Shown one piece after another: positions 8,699 to 17,657 of a DNA stretch of 64,000 bases. The notes below the pieces were generated by a model. The model made no database searches. It worked only from the letters and a program-made list of their open reading frames with translations, and was not told where the DNA came from. The translations under genes and the position numbers were made by a program. Numbering within the stretch: the stretch's first letter is position 1; every line of letters starts with the position of its first letter. Source of the stretch: Ferriphaselus amnicola (lineage in GTDB: Bacteria > Pseudomonadota > Gammaproteobacteria > Burkholderiales > Gallionellaceae); the NCBI RefSeq assembly GCF_000974685.2, contig NZ_AP018738.1:1550001-1614000 (forward strand), written 5' to 3'.

Positions 8699-10450
8699 TC
8701 AGTGTGCCGGGGGCACGACACCTTGCGTCGCGCCACCCTTTCCGTCCGGCACAACCCCACTCGCCGGAGTATTAGCTTTCTTTCCCCACACCCGATCAAT
8801 CAATGGCCCCGCCCTAATACCGATCGCAGCTCCCACTGGACCCAGCAAAGCTGTTCCAATCGCCGCCCCGGCCATTACCCCCCCTGTCGGCCTAACCACC
8901 GGACTGTCCAATGAGCCTGACACCCGAAGTGGGAAGCTGACCAATCCCGCCATCCCTTTCAAATCCATTCCCAATACCCCATCCAACTGCTCCTGCGAGC
9001 TGATGCTCAAATTCCCCTCTGCATTAAATACAGATGCAACAATCTTCAGCTTGCTCAATTGGAAGCCAGCGTTGTCAACCAATATATCGCTAGAAATCTG
9101 ATCGAACTGAATCTTCTTTTCCTGAGTCTTGGGAATGTTGCTATTGACCGCTTCTACCAACTTACTTTCGCCCAACTCGCCATGCCTGATAGTAAACTTA
9201 CCCTCAATCCGTGACTCCCGCGGGAAGTCCCTCAAATGATCCAAATTGATGGAACCTTTGACATTCGCATCCAACACCCCAGAAAGTAGCAATCCATCAT
9301 CCACCGCCCTCACGATAGGCTGGGGATGAACCCCCTTAGGTGACAAATCAAAGCGAAAAATCGAAGTTGCCGGAAGCAAGGTCATCGCCCCCTTCAGCGT
9401 CCCTCCTGCCAGCTTGGCATCCATCTGCTGCAAGCGAATAGCATCTGGAGTGTAGGCAATATGCGTATTTAATTGCTCAAGTTTGAGCGGCTGCTTGGCT
9501 CGCGGCTCGATCTGCAAAGAGAAGTCCGTAGATTTCACATCCGCATCCATAACCAAATGCTCAACCAGTGCATCGGGCGTAGCACCATGCGAGTGAAACA
9601 CCCCATGCCCTTGCAGACTGCCAAACCCAATGACACGCTCATCTAGTGCCTTAATCGCGTGACTCACATTCGAGCCAGCTATATTCACCGCACCACTCAA
9701 CTCCCACTCCGGCTCCCAGTGCAAGCGAGCCTTACCGCGCAAGGTGACGCCCATCAACTTTCCACTAAGCTCTTGTATATCAAAATCCGTGTCAGAAATA
9801 TCACCTATCGCCTTAATTCCCTCCAACTGCATATCAGGAATATCCGGCACAGCCCAACCAGGAGTGGTCGCCACGACATGAAACGTACCATCCGGCCGGG
9901 GCTTCACCTCCGCTGTCAAATCAAACAAGGGAACATGCAGAGAAATTAAGTCAGGGTCATTATTCGCCGTGAAGAGTACCGTCCCTGCAACCCCATCCAG
10001 CGGCATATCTGACACCTCCAAACGAAAACCCTTAAAGTCCAGCCGCTCGACTCGACAATAGACTGGCTCTTGAACTGTGGGCACGGGACTCATCAGCCAC
10101 TCGAACAACTCAGTCACAGCCCCTTCATCCAACTCGCCGCGCTCTATGGCGACCAAGCTTACGACACATTGACTATGAAACAATGAGTTGGCATCAAACC
10201 CCACCTCCAATGTCCCTAGCTTGACTTCCCCCACACGCCCGACTGTAACTCCCTCGATATGCAAATGAGGTGCAGGAAGCAGCTCAATTTTTAGGCGCTC
10301 AATCCTAACTGGACGTTCAACCAATGCGCTAATCACCCGCTCAACCTCGGGAATATAGCGCTCAAACGGAATAAAATACGTCACCGCCAAAAAAATAAAT
10401 AGCAATGCAATCAGGCAAATAAGGACATATTTCAAAAACTTCATCAACAA
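8699..10450 (-). CDS. AsmA family protein
   Basis: 583 residues. One N-terminal membrane helix (about residues 5-27) is followed by a large beta-rich periplasmic region with the family's typical openings (FIPFERYIPEVERVISALV, IEGVTVGRV). AsmA-like proteins are thought to bridge inner and outer membranes and help lipid transport or envelope assembly. The C-terminal 60 residues contain a Gly-rich GAAIGTALLGPVGAAIG stretch. The start may be the second Met (10444). It reads away from tRNA-Asn. Confidence 0.85.
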   Translation of the reverse strand: MLMKFLKYVLICLIALLFIFLAVTYFIPFERYIPEVERVISALVERPVRIERLKIELLPAPHLHIEGVTVGRVGEVKLGTLEVGFDANSLFHSQCVVSLVAIERGELDEGAVTELFEWLMSPVPTVQEPVYCRVERLDFKGFRLEVSDMPLDGVAGTVLFTANNDPDLISLHVPLFDLTAEVKPRPDGTFHVVATTPGWAVPDIPDMQLEGIKAIGDISDTDFDIQELSGKLMGVTLRGKARLHWEPEWELSGAVNIAGSNVSHAIKALDERVIGFGSLQGHGVFHSHGATPDALVEHLVMDADVKSTDFSLQIEPRAKQPLKLEQLNTHIAYTPDAIRLQQMDAKLAGGTLKGAMTLLPATSIFRFDLSPKGVHPQPIVRAVDDGLLLSGVLDANVKGSINLDHLRDFPRESRIEGKFTIRHGELGESKLVEAVNSNIPKTQEKKIQFDQISSDILVDNAGFQLSKLKIVASVFNAEGNLSISSQEQLDGVLGMDLKGMAGLVSFPLRVSGSLDSPVVRPTGGVMAGAAIGTALLGPVGAAIGIRAGPLIDRVWGKKANTPASGVVPDGKGGATQGVVPPAH

Positions 10451-10511
10451 ATATCACCAAGAGTGTTTGACGAATGTTACGTGATTTTGCTATGATTCGC
10501 CCGCTTTCAAT

Positions 10512-10587
10512 TCCCTGATAGCTCAGTCGGTAGAGCGACGGACTGTTAATCCGCAGGTCCCTGGTTCGAGTCCAGGTCGGGGAGCCA
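10512..10587 (+). tRNA. tRNA-Asn (anticodon GTT)
   Basis: 76 bases including the encoded CCA. The acceptor stem TCCCTGA pairs with TCGGGGA, the anticodon loop reads CTGTTAA and the T-arm is CCTGG-TTCGAGT-CCAGG. Its 3' part from 10541 is repeated at 49515, so the phage carries the 3' half and rebuilds an intact tRNA on integration. Confidence 0.98.
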
Positions 10588-10598
10588 AACAAATCAAG
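10541..10598 (+). repeat. attL: left copy of 58-bp att direct repeat
   Basis: Starts inside the tRNA anticodon stem (GACTGTTAAT) and ends in AAACAAATCAAG past the CCA. It is identical to 49515-49572; the flanking bases differ on both sides. Confidence 0.95.
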
Positions 10599-10627
10599 GA
10601 GCTAGATGAAAATCTGGCTCCTTTTTT
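10598..10627 (+). terminator. Phage-supplied terminator for tRNA-Asn
   Basis: GGAGCTAGAT (10598-10607), loop GAAA, ATCTGGCTCC (10612-10621), then six T. It lies just inside the prophage and replaces the chromosomal terminator that is now behind attR. Confidence 0.75.
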
Positions 10628-10637
10628 CTTGCCTAAA

Positions 10638-10667
10638 TTAGACACGATCTTAGACGCGTCTAAGATC
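10638..10667. promoter_or_regulatory. Candidate integrase arm-type binding sites near attL
   Basis: A perfect 22-bp palindrome at 10646-10667 built from GATCTTAGAC and its complement, preceded by a partial copy TTAGACAC. The same TCTTAGAC core occurs twice near attR in inverted orientation, as expected for arm sites of a tyrosine integrase. Confidence 0.5.
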
Positions 10668-10773
10668 AACATCAGATCAATACCAAAACAATAAGCATTA
10701 CCAATGCAATTATCGGTCTATATACGCGCATCCATGTACGTCATAGCGATTAATAAGCACAATAAATTTGTGG

Positions 10774-11073
10774 CCTTCGGAAAAAGGTAACATTGGTAAC
10801 ATAAAATAAAAAACACCAATAGAACGGCTATCCAAAGCCATTCTTATGTGTTTTTGAAAAGGTAACATCTGAGTAATTTAAAGGTAATCTAGTTACTATG
10901 GATAACAGTTACTTTTTATAATTTATTTATCTATATTATTCAGTTAGTTGTGAAAATATTACCTTTTCAGTTACCAATAATTACCTTTCATTGGTAACTG
11001 AATTCATCTATATTAATCAATCAGTTAATCAATATAATAATCACCAATTACCAAGGTTACCTTTTTCCGAAGG
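10774..11073. promoter_or_regulatory. Iteron-like region: possible replication origin of the phage
   Basis: A 26-bp inverted repeat with one mismatch (10774-10799 and 11048-11073; core CCTTCGGAAAAAGGTAAC) brackets about 250 very AT-rich bases holding about a dozen copies of GGTAA(C) in both orientations. Such clustered short repeats in AT-rich DNA fit an origin bound by a phage initiator; P4-type alpha primases bind iterons of this kind. The link to the primase at 41684 is inference. Confidence 0.45.
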
Positions 11074-11235
11074 TCGAAACTGAATCTAGTTATTTGCATG
11101 CGCTTGAACTGTTGTGCATGTGGTGTGCAACAAAATGCACGAAATATTCGCTCCCTATATCTGCCGCCGATTGCCCGTGCTGGCTAATTCCGCCGAGCCA
11201 TGCACCTGCACATTTTTTGGCCTCTAAAGCGGGCA

Positions 11236-11254
11236 GGCGTGGCGGGGTCACGAG
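11236..11254. other. Candidate cos site
   Basis: GGCGTGGCGGGG at 11236-11247 matches, from memory, the first 12 bases of the 19-base cohesive end of phage 186 and differs from P2 at one base; the last seven bases do not match. It lies beside the portal-terminase operon, where cos lies in P2-like phages. Confidence 0.5.
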
Positions 11255-11278
11255 CGCGCGCTGAAGGGTGAGATGAAC

Positions 11279-11311
11279 AAAAAAACCGCCAGACCGGATC
11301 TCGGCTGGCGG
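11279..11311 (-). terminator. Terminator of the leftward terminase-portal-methyltransferase operon
   Basis: Stem CCGCCAG (11286-11292) with CTGGCGG (11305-11311), inner CCG/CGG pairs, and a seven-base A-tract at 11279-11285 that is a T-tract on the minus strand. It lies about 60 bp past the methyltransferase stop. Confidence 0.8.
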
Positions 11312-11372
11312 CTCATTGAATGGGATGACCTCTTGCCAGAGCAGAGCCTCTGGCGATCTCCTCGAATATCAG

Positions 11373-12119
11373 CTACTCATCATTGGGTATCGTGACGATC
11401 ACCGATCGCACCATTGTCCCTGAGGCCTTGAACGCTCCTTCGGGTAGCGCTTCGATGTCTCCGCCGCGCTGACGAATCAGCTCGCGGAAGTCGGCAGTCA
11501 GTTTGTTGTCACGAAATGCCACGCTCGCTGCCATCACCGACACCAGCAGTCCTCCTAGCTTCAGGAACCGCAGCGCGTGAAGCACATGCCGAATGTCGGC
11601 TTGCTTAGCGAACGGTGGGTTCATCACCACACGGTCATAGCTAGCCTCGGGCACTTGAGCCAAGAAATCCATGTGGCGCACCGAACCAAGCCGCACGTCG
11701 CCAGCCAGCGCCACGAAGTTTTCTTCCATCAACTCATAGCAATCAACCCTCGCCCCGGCATCGGCGCAGGCAAATGCAATCGCCCCCTTGCCGGCGCTCG
11801 GCTCCAGCACACGCATTCCATGACTCACGTCGGCCAACTCCATCAGTCGCTCAACCACAGCGGGCGGAGACGGGAAGAAATTGAATTCATCCTTTGGCAC
11901 GTCAACCTCGCCGGACAGGATGATCTGATCAACCCGCGTCGCTGCCTCGTTATCAAACAGGTGCGCCTTCGCCTTCCGGTTCCACTTCCCGCCTGCCGCC
12001 TCCAACACCTTATTCGTCCGCTCATACATCCTGCGGTCAAGTTGTCCGGTCAGCACCAGTGCATGACCGTTGGTTTCTGCGCGACTCAGCACCGCCAACA
12101 CATCATCAACTCGCATCAC
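11373..12119 (-). CDS. Phage N6-adenine DNA methyltransferase
   Basis: 248 residues. The C-terminal two thirds is a class I methyltransferase: motif I is VLEPSAGKGAIAF (about residue 105) and the catalytic motif IV is NPPF in VVMNPPFAKQADI (about residue 166), which indicates amino-methylation, most likely of adenine. The N-terminal part is an unrecognised small domain. Its start overlaps the portal gene stop by 4 bp, so it belongs to the packaging operon. A role in protecting phage DNA from host restriction or marking cos is plausible but not shown. Confidence 0.8.
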   Translation of the reverse strand: MMRVDDVLAVLSRAETNGHALVLTGQLDRRMYERTNKVLEAAGGKWNRKAKAHLFDNEAATRVDQIILSGEVDVPKDEFNFFPSPPAVVERLMELADVSHGMRVLEPSAGKGAIAFACADAGARVDCYELMEENFVALAGDVRLGSVRHMDFLAQVPEASYDRVVMNPPFAKQADIRHVLHALRFLKLGGLLVSVMAASVAFRDNKLTADFRELIRQRGGDIEALPEGAFKASGTMVRSVIVTIPNDE

Positions 12120-13108
12120 TTACCTTTCGCCAACTCGTAAGGATTGAACCGGATCACCTCTTCGCCGATCCAGTCATTCAGCTCAGCCAGACGCGCCATC
12201 AGCGGCGCGATCTCATTGGCCGAGAACACCGCCGCCGCCTTCTCCGCATCGCCGAACCCGCCCGTATTCCCTGGGATGATCCCCATCAGCTGCGGCGGAA
12301 CGCGGTGCGCGGCCAGCTGGTCGTCGCGCGTCACGTTCTTGATGTTGATGAACTCATCCTTCGCGGCCACCTCAGCCACCGGAATCAGCTGAATGCCGTC
12401 CTTCTTCCCGTTGGGCGCATACATGAACAGATTGCGGAAATTGCCCGGCCCCTTCGCCTCCTTCAACGCTTTGCGCAGCGCGTCCACATCCTCTTGTTTC
12501 TGCGCCGCATCGGTCATGTACAAGATGAACCCGGCATGACTGCCATTCTTGTAATACCTCCGCCTGAACAATGTCGCCGCCTCGTTCAACCACGCCGAAT
12601 TCAGCGCCGGAATATATTCAGGAACCCCGTAGATCTCCTGATTGATGTCCGGCTCCATCAAGTGGAACACCGTCCCCTTCGCGAACTCATGCTCGGCATG
12701 CCAAGCATTCACGAAGTAATACTGATCCAGATCATCCACCCCGCGCCGCGTGTACTTCGCCAGCGACGGTTGCAGTTTCAACACCCGGCTGGTCATCGAC
12801 TCCCGGCGCTCCAGATAGGCATTGCCGAAGATGATGTACTCCATCGCGTACCGCGAGAAATCCGACCGCGACAGAAAGCGATGCGGCACGAAGCACGCCG
12901 TTAAAATGTTGCGCTTCACCTGAAGCGCACTCGCATGGTGCACCGATGATCGAGACGACTTCGCCAGCCCCTCCATCGAGATCGGCGGCTCCCACCACTT
13001 CCCTGCCCGGCCGCACTCCAGATAATCCATCAGGTCGCGCTTATCCAGCACCGCCTCGGTATCTCCGAAGGTAAACACCTCGGCAGTCGTTGTTTTAGTT
13101 GTATCCAT
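12116..13108 (-). CDS. Q: Portal protein (P2 gpQ-like)
   Basis: 330 residues of the P2-type PBSX portal family. The portal dodecamer occupies the special vertex of the head, is the channel for DNA packaging and later joins the tail. Typical segments are WWEPPISMEGLAKSSR, the EYIIFGNAYLER stretch and QLMGIIPGNTGGFGDAEKA near the C-terminus. Its ATG shares one base with the terminase stop (TGATG). Confidence 0.93.
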   Translation of the reverse strand: MDTTKTTTAEVFTFGDTEAVLDKRDLMDYLECGRAGKWWEPPISMEGLAKSSRSSVHHASALQVKRNILTACFVPHRFLSRSDFSRYAMEYIIFGNAYLERRESMTSRVLKLQPSLAKYTRRGVDDLDQYYFVNAWHAEHEFAKGTVFHLMEPDINQEIYGVPEYIPALNSAWLNEAATLFRRRYYKNGSHAGFILYMTDAAQKQEDVDALRKALKEAKGPGNFRNLFMYAPNGKKDGIQLIPVAEVAAKDEFINIKNVTRDDQLAAHRVPPQLMGIIPGNTGGFGDAEKAAAVFSANEIAPLMARLAELNDWIGEEVIRFNPYELAKGK

Positions 13109-14862
13109 CAGCTGATCTCCATAATTGAAGAATTAGTAGGTGTACCGCCTTCCAGCGGCTCATTAGAAAGGGCGTGCATCGCCGCCCAAGCCAGATCGGC
13201 GTGGCTGATGTCCTTCGAGCGTCCCGCCTCAAAGGTCACTTGCCTGCCGCTCGCCGTCGTCGTTTTTTTGATCGCCATGAAGCTGGCCGCTACATCTGTC
13301 CAGCCGGCATCGAACTCCAGCCTTCCCTTGTTCACCACATCCAGCGCCTTCAGCACCAGACGAACTTTCACCTCCGGGCTGTAATTGAACGCGCGTGCAC
13401 CGGGATACCACTGAATCACCAGTTGATAGACGGCACTGCCGATGCCGGTAGTGTCGATGCCGATGTAGGTCACGTTGTAGCACTCGGTCACTTTATGGAT
13501 CCGGCGAGCCTGCTCCTCGTAGTCCATGCCTTTGAACTGAACCCGGTCGATGATGCGAAACTTTCCGCCCTGCACTAGCGGCGGCGCGATCACCACCAGC
13601 GCTGCGCTGTCTCCGCTGTTTGACGGGTCATAGCCGATCCACACCTCACGATTTCCCAGCGGGCGCAGCGCGAACGGTTTGAAGTCCTCCCACACCACCC
13701 ACGAATCCACCATGCAGCGCTGCATCACCGCCAGCGGGAACACGCTCTGTCCATCGTCAATGAACTGGCACATCAGCAGATTCAGGAATTCTTCTGGGCT
13801 GTACTCACGGCGCAGCTCATCCACGTCGAACAGATCGCAACCGCCCGCCACCGCATCCAGCACCGTCACCACCTGCCGCCACTGACCGTCCTCGCACGCC
13901 CGACCGCCCTTCAGCGCCTCGTGGCTGATATCGATCATCACCTGGTCGGCCTTCGCCTTGCCCTTGTTCGCCCACGAGCCAGACCAGAACGGATACGCCT
14001 CATGGCTCAGGCTGGAAGGCGTCGAGAAATACGTCTTCCGCCAATGCTTGTGCATCGACATGCCGGAAGTGACCTTGCGGAAATTCTCGAACTTGGGGAT
14101 CCAGAAGTACTCGTCGGTGTAAGTATTGCCGTGATAGCTCTGCGCCGTGTTCGCATTGGTGCCGAGAAAGTACAACTCCGCGCCGTTCGGCAGCACGATC
14201 GGGTCGCCCTGCAACTCGATGTCTGCCGCATCCTTGGCGAACTGCTTGATGTAGCCCTTGAACACATGCGCCTGCGCCTTCGATGCCGAAAGGAAGATCT
14301 GATTCCTCCCCGTCTCCATCGCATCGTCCAGCGCCTCCCGCGCGAAATACCAGGTCGCCCCGATCTGACGGCTCTTCAGGATGTTCCGCGTCCGGCTCTT
14401 GAACCCCTCGCGGTACCAGTGCTTCTGATAGGTGAACAGGCTGTCGATGAACGCCTCGTGCAGCTTCTCCTGCTGCTCCTCGCTGTAGTCGTTGCGCGTC
14501 GCCGCTTTCTTCGGCCCCTTGTTCCGGTTCGCCACCTTAGGATTCAGATCGGCCTCATTCCCACCGCGAGAGAACTTCCTCACCCGCGCCGTGCGCTCCA
14601 TCTGCCGCCCGAGCAGATCGATCTCCTTGAAGTCGCGCCCGTCCTTCTCGTCCTTCATCACCAGCGTCATCAGCCGCGCCTCGATCGCCGCATCCACCCG
14701 CTCCACCGGCTCAGTCTGATCCCAGCCATCACGCCGTTTCCAGCTATGGATCGTCGCAGCGGGCACGTCCAGCATCTCCGCGATGCGTGAAACGCGATAC
14801 CCGTGGAACCAGTACAGGTCACGGGCTTGGCGGCGTGGATCGATGTCGGTGTCGGTAGTCAT
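13108..14862 (-). CDS. P: Terminase large subunit, ATPase (P2 gpP-like)
   Basis: 584 residues, the usual length for gpP. It powers DNA translocation and, with gpM, cuts cos. The N-terminus has a DNA-binding helix-turn-helix (VSRIAEMLDVPAATIHSWKRRDGW), then the ATPase domain with the Walker A-like KSRQIGATWYFARE near residue 165, and a C-terminal nuclease-like domain with IGYDPSNSGDSAALVVI and IGIDTTGIGSAVY. It is the first gene of the leftward packaging operon and diverges from O across 147 bp. Confidence 0.94.
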   Translation of the reverse strand: MTTDTDIDPRRQARDLYWFHGYRVSRIAEMLDVPAATIHSWKRRDGWDQTEPVERVDAAIEARLMTLVMKDEKDGRDFKEIDLLGRQMERTARVRKFSRGGNEADLNPKVANRNKGPKKAATRNDYSEEQQEKLHEAFIDSLFTYQKHWYREGFKSRTRNILKSRQIGATWYFAREALDDAMETGRNQIFLSASKAQAHVFKGYIKQFAKDAADIELQGDPIVLPNGAELYFLGTNANTAQSYHGNTYTDEYFWIPKFENFRKVTSGMSMHKHWRKTYFSTPSSLSHEAYPFWSGSWANKGKAKADQVMIDISHEALKGGRACEDGQWRQVVTVLDAVAGGCDLFDVDELRREYSPEEFLNLLMCQFIDDGQSVFPLAVMQRCMVDSWVVWEDFKPFALRPLGNREVWIGYDPSNSGDSAALVVIAPPLVQGGKFRIIDRVQFKGMDYEEQARRIHKVTECYNVTYIGIDTTGIGSAVYQLVIQWYPGARAFNYSPEVKVRLVLKALDVVNKGRLEFDAGWTDVAASFMAIKKTTTASGRQVTFEAGRSKDISHADLAWAAMHALSNEPLEGGTPTNSSIMEIS

Positions 14863-14884
14863 GCCTTCAGATTACCGCCCCGCA

Positions 14885-14929
14885 CGCGCGCGAAATAAGG
14901 CGGCTTGCTGTGTATTGCGCGCTTAGTGC
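14885..14929 (-). promoter_or_regulatory. Late-operon element upstream of the terminase operon
   Basis: GCTGTGTATTGCGCGCTTAG starting at 14907 resembles the dyads found upstream of V (25575) and FI (29594); a CGCGCGCG block lies 14 bp on the gene side (14885-14892). Spacing to the terminase ATG is the same as for the V copy, about 56 bp from dyad centre to start. It is a candidate site for the Ogr-like activator or a leader hairpin. Confidence 0.45.
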
Positions 14930-15009
14930 CAGCACTCATTGATTAGATAGCCACCGCTCGGCAACCATGCACCCCACAGATTGACCTCCAACCCTATGAG
15001 GAAAACGCC

Positions 15010-15822
15010 ATGCCTATTTCCAAGCCATTTGCCATCGCCACCGAAGGTCCCACCGTTGACGGTCGCAACATCAGCCGCGATTGGATCAGCCAGATGGCCA
15101 AGAACTACGACCCCAAGTCCTACACTGCCGTCGCCAATCTTGAGCACTACCTATCGATGATGCCGGACAGCGTTTTCAGCGCCCATGGAAAAGTCGTCTC
15201 CCTGTCCACGCAGGAAACCGAGCTGATGGGAGAAAAGAAGCTCCAGCTGATGGCTGTGGTGGATGCGAGCGAATACGTAGTCTCCTTGCAAAAGGCGGGC
15301 AAGAAGCTGTTCGCTTCGGTCGAGATCGCCAACAACTTCCTCAACAAAGGCATGGCCTACCTGACCGGGCTCGCCTTTACCGACAACCCAGCCAGCATCG
15401 GCACCGAGAGCATGAAGTTCAGCGCCAAGCCGGAAAACATCTACTCCTTCAGCAACGAGATCAACATCGAATTCGAAGCCGACGCCACCGCACCCATCCT
15501 GGGCGAATCCCTGTTAGCCAAGGTCAAGGAGCTGCTGAACTTCAAGAGCAAGAAAGATGAAGACCGCTTCGCCGATGTCGGTGCCGCCGTTGAAGCCATC
15601 GCCACCTCGCAGCGCGATCTGCTCGACAAATACACCGAGCTGGCCGGTTTAAGCGCCGAGCTGGCCACCGCAAACGAGACCATCACCGCCCTCCAGCAAC
15701 AGGTCGAAAAAGACCGCGCGGAATTCACCGCATTCAAGGAAAAGCTGGACATCACACCCAACGGCACCGGCAACCGCCCAGCCGCCAGCGGTGGCGATGG
15801 CCTGAACAAAACCGACTGCTGA
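15010..15822 (+). CDS. O: Capsid scaffolding protein / protease (P2 gpO-like)
   Basis: 270 residues. gpO scaffolds procapsid assembly and its N-terminal serine protease (family S73) cleaves itself, the capsid protein and the portal. Candidate catalytic residues by comparison with P2 are Asp17 (TVDGRN), His46 (ANLEHY) and Ser103 (FASVEI). The C-terminal part (about 195-255) is a coiled coil, the scaffold region. It is the first gene of the rightward head operon. Confidence 0.93.
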   Translation: MPISKPFAIATEGPTVDGRNISRDWISQMAKNYDPKSYTAVANLEHYLSMMPDSVFSAHGKVVSLSTQETELMGEKKLQLMAVVDASEYVVSLQKAGKKLFASVEIANNFLNKGMAYLTGLAFTDNPASIGTESMKFSAKPENIYSFSNEINIEFEADATAPILGESLLAKVKELLNFKSKKDEDRFADVGAAVEAIATSQRDLLDKYTELAGLSAELATANETITALQQQVEKDRAEFTAFKEKLDITPNGTGNRPAASGGDGLNKTDC

Positions 15823-15847
15823 CCCCATTCATCCACAGGAGAACATG

Positions 15848-16864
15848 ATGCGCACCGAAACACGTAAAAGCTTCAATGACTACAAACAGAACATTGCCTC
15901 ACTGAACGGCATCGAATCCGTCGCCGAAAAATTCGTTATTGCGCCTACTATCCAACAGAAACTGGAAGAACGCATCCAGCAATCCAGCGAATTTCTGAAA
16001 CGCATCAACATCGTGGGCGTAGATGAACAAAAGGGTGAAAAGCTAGGCATGGACGCCGCCAACACCATCGCTGGCCGCACCAACACCGCCAACGCTGACC
16101 GCGTACCCAGCGACATCTCCGCCTTGGACGCCAACGGCTATGAATGCGTGCAGACTAACTTCGACACCGCCATCAAGTACGCCAAGCTGGATGCCTGGGC
16201 TAAGTTCCCCAACTTCCAAACCATGCTTCGCGACGTCATCGTCAAGCGCCAGGCGCTGGATCGCATCATGATCGGCTTCAACGGCACCTCCGCCGCCGCC
16301 GATACTGATCGCACCGCCAACCCGCTGCTGCAAGATGTCAACAAGGGCTGGGTCAAACACATCCGCGAGAACGCCGCCGAGCGCGTCATGAGCGAAGTCG
16401 TAGCCGCATCCAACAAGATCAAAGTCGGCGCAGCCGCTGGCAAGGATTACGAAAACCTCGACGCGCTGGTGTTCGATGCTGCCAACAACCTGATCCACAT
16501 CACCTATCAAGAAGACCCGCGTCTGGTCGTGATCTGCGGCAAGGGGCTGATGGCGGACAAGTACTTCCCCATCATCAATCAGAACCAGCGCCCAGAAGAC
16601 CAACTGGTCATGGACATGCTGATCAGCCAGAAGCGCATCGGCGGCCTGCCCGGCGTACAAGTGCCCTTCTTCCCAGCTAACGCCTTCATGATCACCCCGC
16701 TGGAGAACCTGAGCCTGTACTGGCAGATCGGTGCCCGTCGCCGCACCATCCTCGACAACGCCAAGCGCGACCAGATCGAGAACTACGAGTCCTCGAACGA
16801 GGCCTACGTGGTGGAAGACTACCGCGCCGCCTGCTACGTCGAGAACATCGCGCTGAGCTGGTAA
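15848..16864 (+). CDS. N: Major capsid protein (P2 gpN-like)
   Basis: 338 residues from the second of two adjacent ATGs, which has the better AGGAG spacing and matches the MR-x-ETR start of P2 gpN. It forms the icosahedral head. Strong family similarity runs throughout: FLKRINIVGVDEQKGEKLG, YECVQTNFDT, KRQALDRIMIGFNG, ANPLLQDVNKGW, and RDQIENYESSNEAYVVED at the C-terminus. Confidence 0.96.
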   Translation: MRTETRKSFNDYKQNIASLNGIESVAEKFVIAPTIQQKLEERIQQSSEFLKRINIVGVDEQKGEKLGMDAANTIAGRTNTANADRVPSDISALDANGYECVQTNFDTAIKYAKLDAWAKFPNFQTMLRDVIVKRQALDRIMIGFNGTSAAADTDRTANPLLQDVNKGWVKHIRENAAERVMSEVVAASNKIKVGAAAGKDYENLDALVFDAANNLIHITYQEDPRLVVICGKGLMADKYFPIINQNQRPEDQLVMDMLISQKRIGGLPGVQVPFFPANAFMITPLENLSLYWQIGARRRTILDNAKRDQIENYESSNEAYVVEDYRAACYVENIALSW

Positions 16865-16866
16865 TC

Positions 16867-17562
16867 ATGAGCAGCCCCGCCCGCCGACACTTTGAACGTG
16901 CCACGGCCGCCAAGTCTCAGGCGGCCGAGGCTCCCGCCAACAGCCGTGATGCCACTGGCTACGAGCTCATGCTGCTCAAGCTGGCCGAGGACAAGCGCCG
17001 TCTAAAAGACATCCAGTCCATGGAGCGCAAGGCCGAGGTCAAGCGTGAGCTGCTCCCCGAGTATCAGCCGTGGGTGGAAGGCGTGCTGGCTGGCCAGCAG
17101 GGTGTGCAAGACGATGTGCTGATGACCGTCATGATCTGGCGCATTGATGCCGGCGATCTGTCAGGCGCATTGCTGATCGCGCGGTATGCCATCGAGCACA
17201 AGCTCGCCCTGCCCGATCAGTACAAGCGCACCACGGCCTGCCTCATCGCCGAAGAAGTCTCCGACATCGCCCTGCGCGATCTGGCAGCTTCCGAAGCGGG
17301 CACGCTCGTGGTGGACGCCAACCTGCTGGCTGCTCAGCTCATCTTGTTGGAAGAAATGACCGCCGCAGAGGATATGCCGGACGAAGTGCGTGCCAAGCTG
17401 CAAAAGGCCATCGGCTACGCCATGCGCAGCTTGGACAAACCCGCCGCATTGACCTATCTCAATCGGGCTATCCAGCTGCACGACAAAGTCGGCGTCAAGA
17501 AAGACATCGAGCGCCTAGAGCGCGAGATCAAGAACACGGACGCAGTCGCAGCCGCGTCCTAA
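16867..17562 (+). CDS. M: Terminase small subunit (P2 gpM-like)
   Basis: 231 residues. With gpP it forms the terminase; in P2 gpM is the endonuclease subunit acting at cos. The N-terminus starts MSSPARRHFERATAAKS, typical of the family, and the rest is charged and helical. It begins two bases after the capsid stop. Confidence 0.9.
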   Translation: MSSPARRHFERATAAKSQAAEAPANSRDATGYELMLLKLAEDKRRLKDIQSMERKAEVKRELLPEYQPWVEGVLAGQQGVQDDVLMTVMIWRIDAGDLSGALLIARYAIEHKLALPDQYKRTTACLIAEEVSDIALRDLAASEAGTLVVDANLLAAQLILLEEMTAAEDMPDEVRAKLQKAIGYAMRSLDKPAALTYLNRAIQLHDKVGVKKDIERLEREIKNTDAVAAAS

Positions 17563-17581
17563 CGAGCGTACCCCGCGACCT

Positions 17582-17641
17582 GGCGGCGGGGAGCAAAGAG
17601 CAAGGACTGGTCTCCTCCCGCTGGATGCTCCCCCCACCGCC
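17582..17641. other. Inverted repeat between M and the large fibre gene
   Basis: GGCGGCGGGGAGC (17582-17594) can pair with GCTCCCCCCACCGCC (17627-17641). No T-tract follows, so it is not a simple terminator; it could be a processing or partial-attenuation hairpin, or mark the junction where the fibre gene was inserted. Confidence 0.4.
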
Positions 17642-17657
17642 ACCATGAAGGTGAACC

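Larger units (their letters stand above)
10588..11372. other. Non-coding left arm of the prophage
   Basis: 785 bases without a gene. They hold, in order, the tRNA terminator, integrase-type palindromes, a very AT-rich GGTAAC-repeat region, a candidate cos site and the terminator of the leftward packaging operon. Each is listed separately. Confidence 0.8.

Noticed and set aside
12059-14790. Long plus-strand frames (12059-12904, 13921-14790) over portal and terminase
   Set aside because: Antisense shadows of P2-type Q and P, which have clear protein similarity; the shadows are Arg-rich and featureless.
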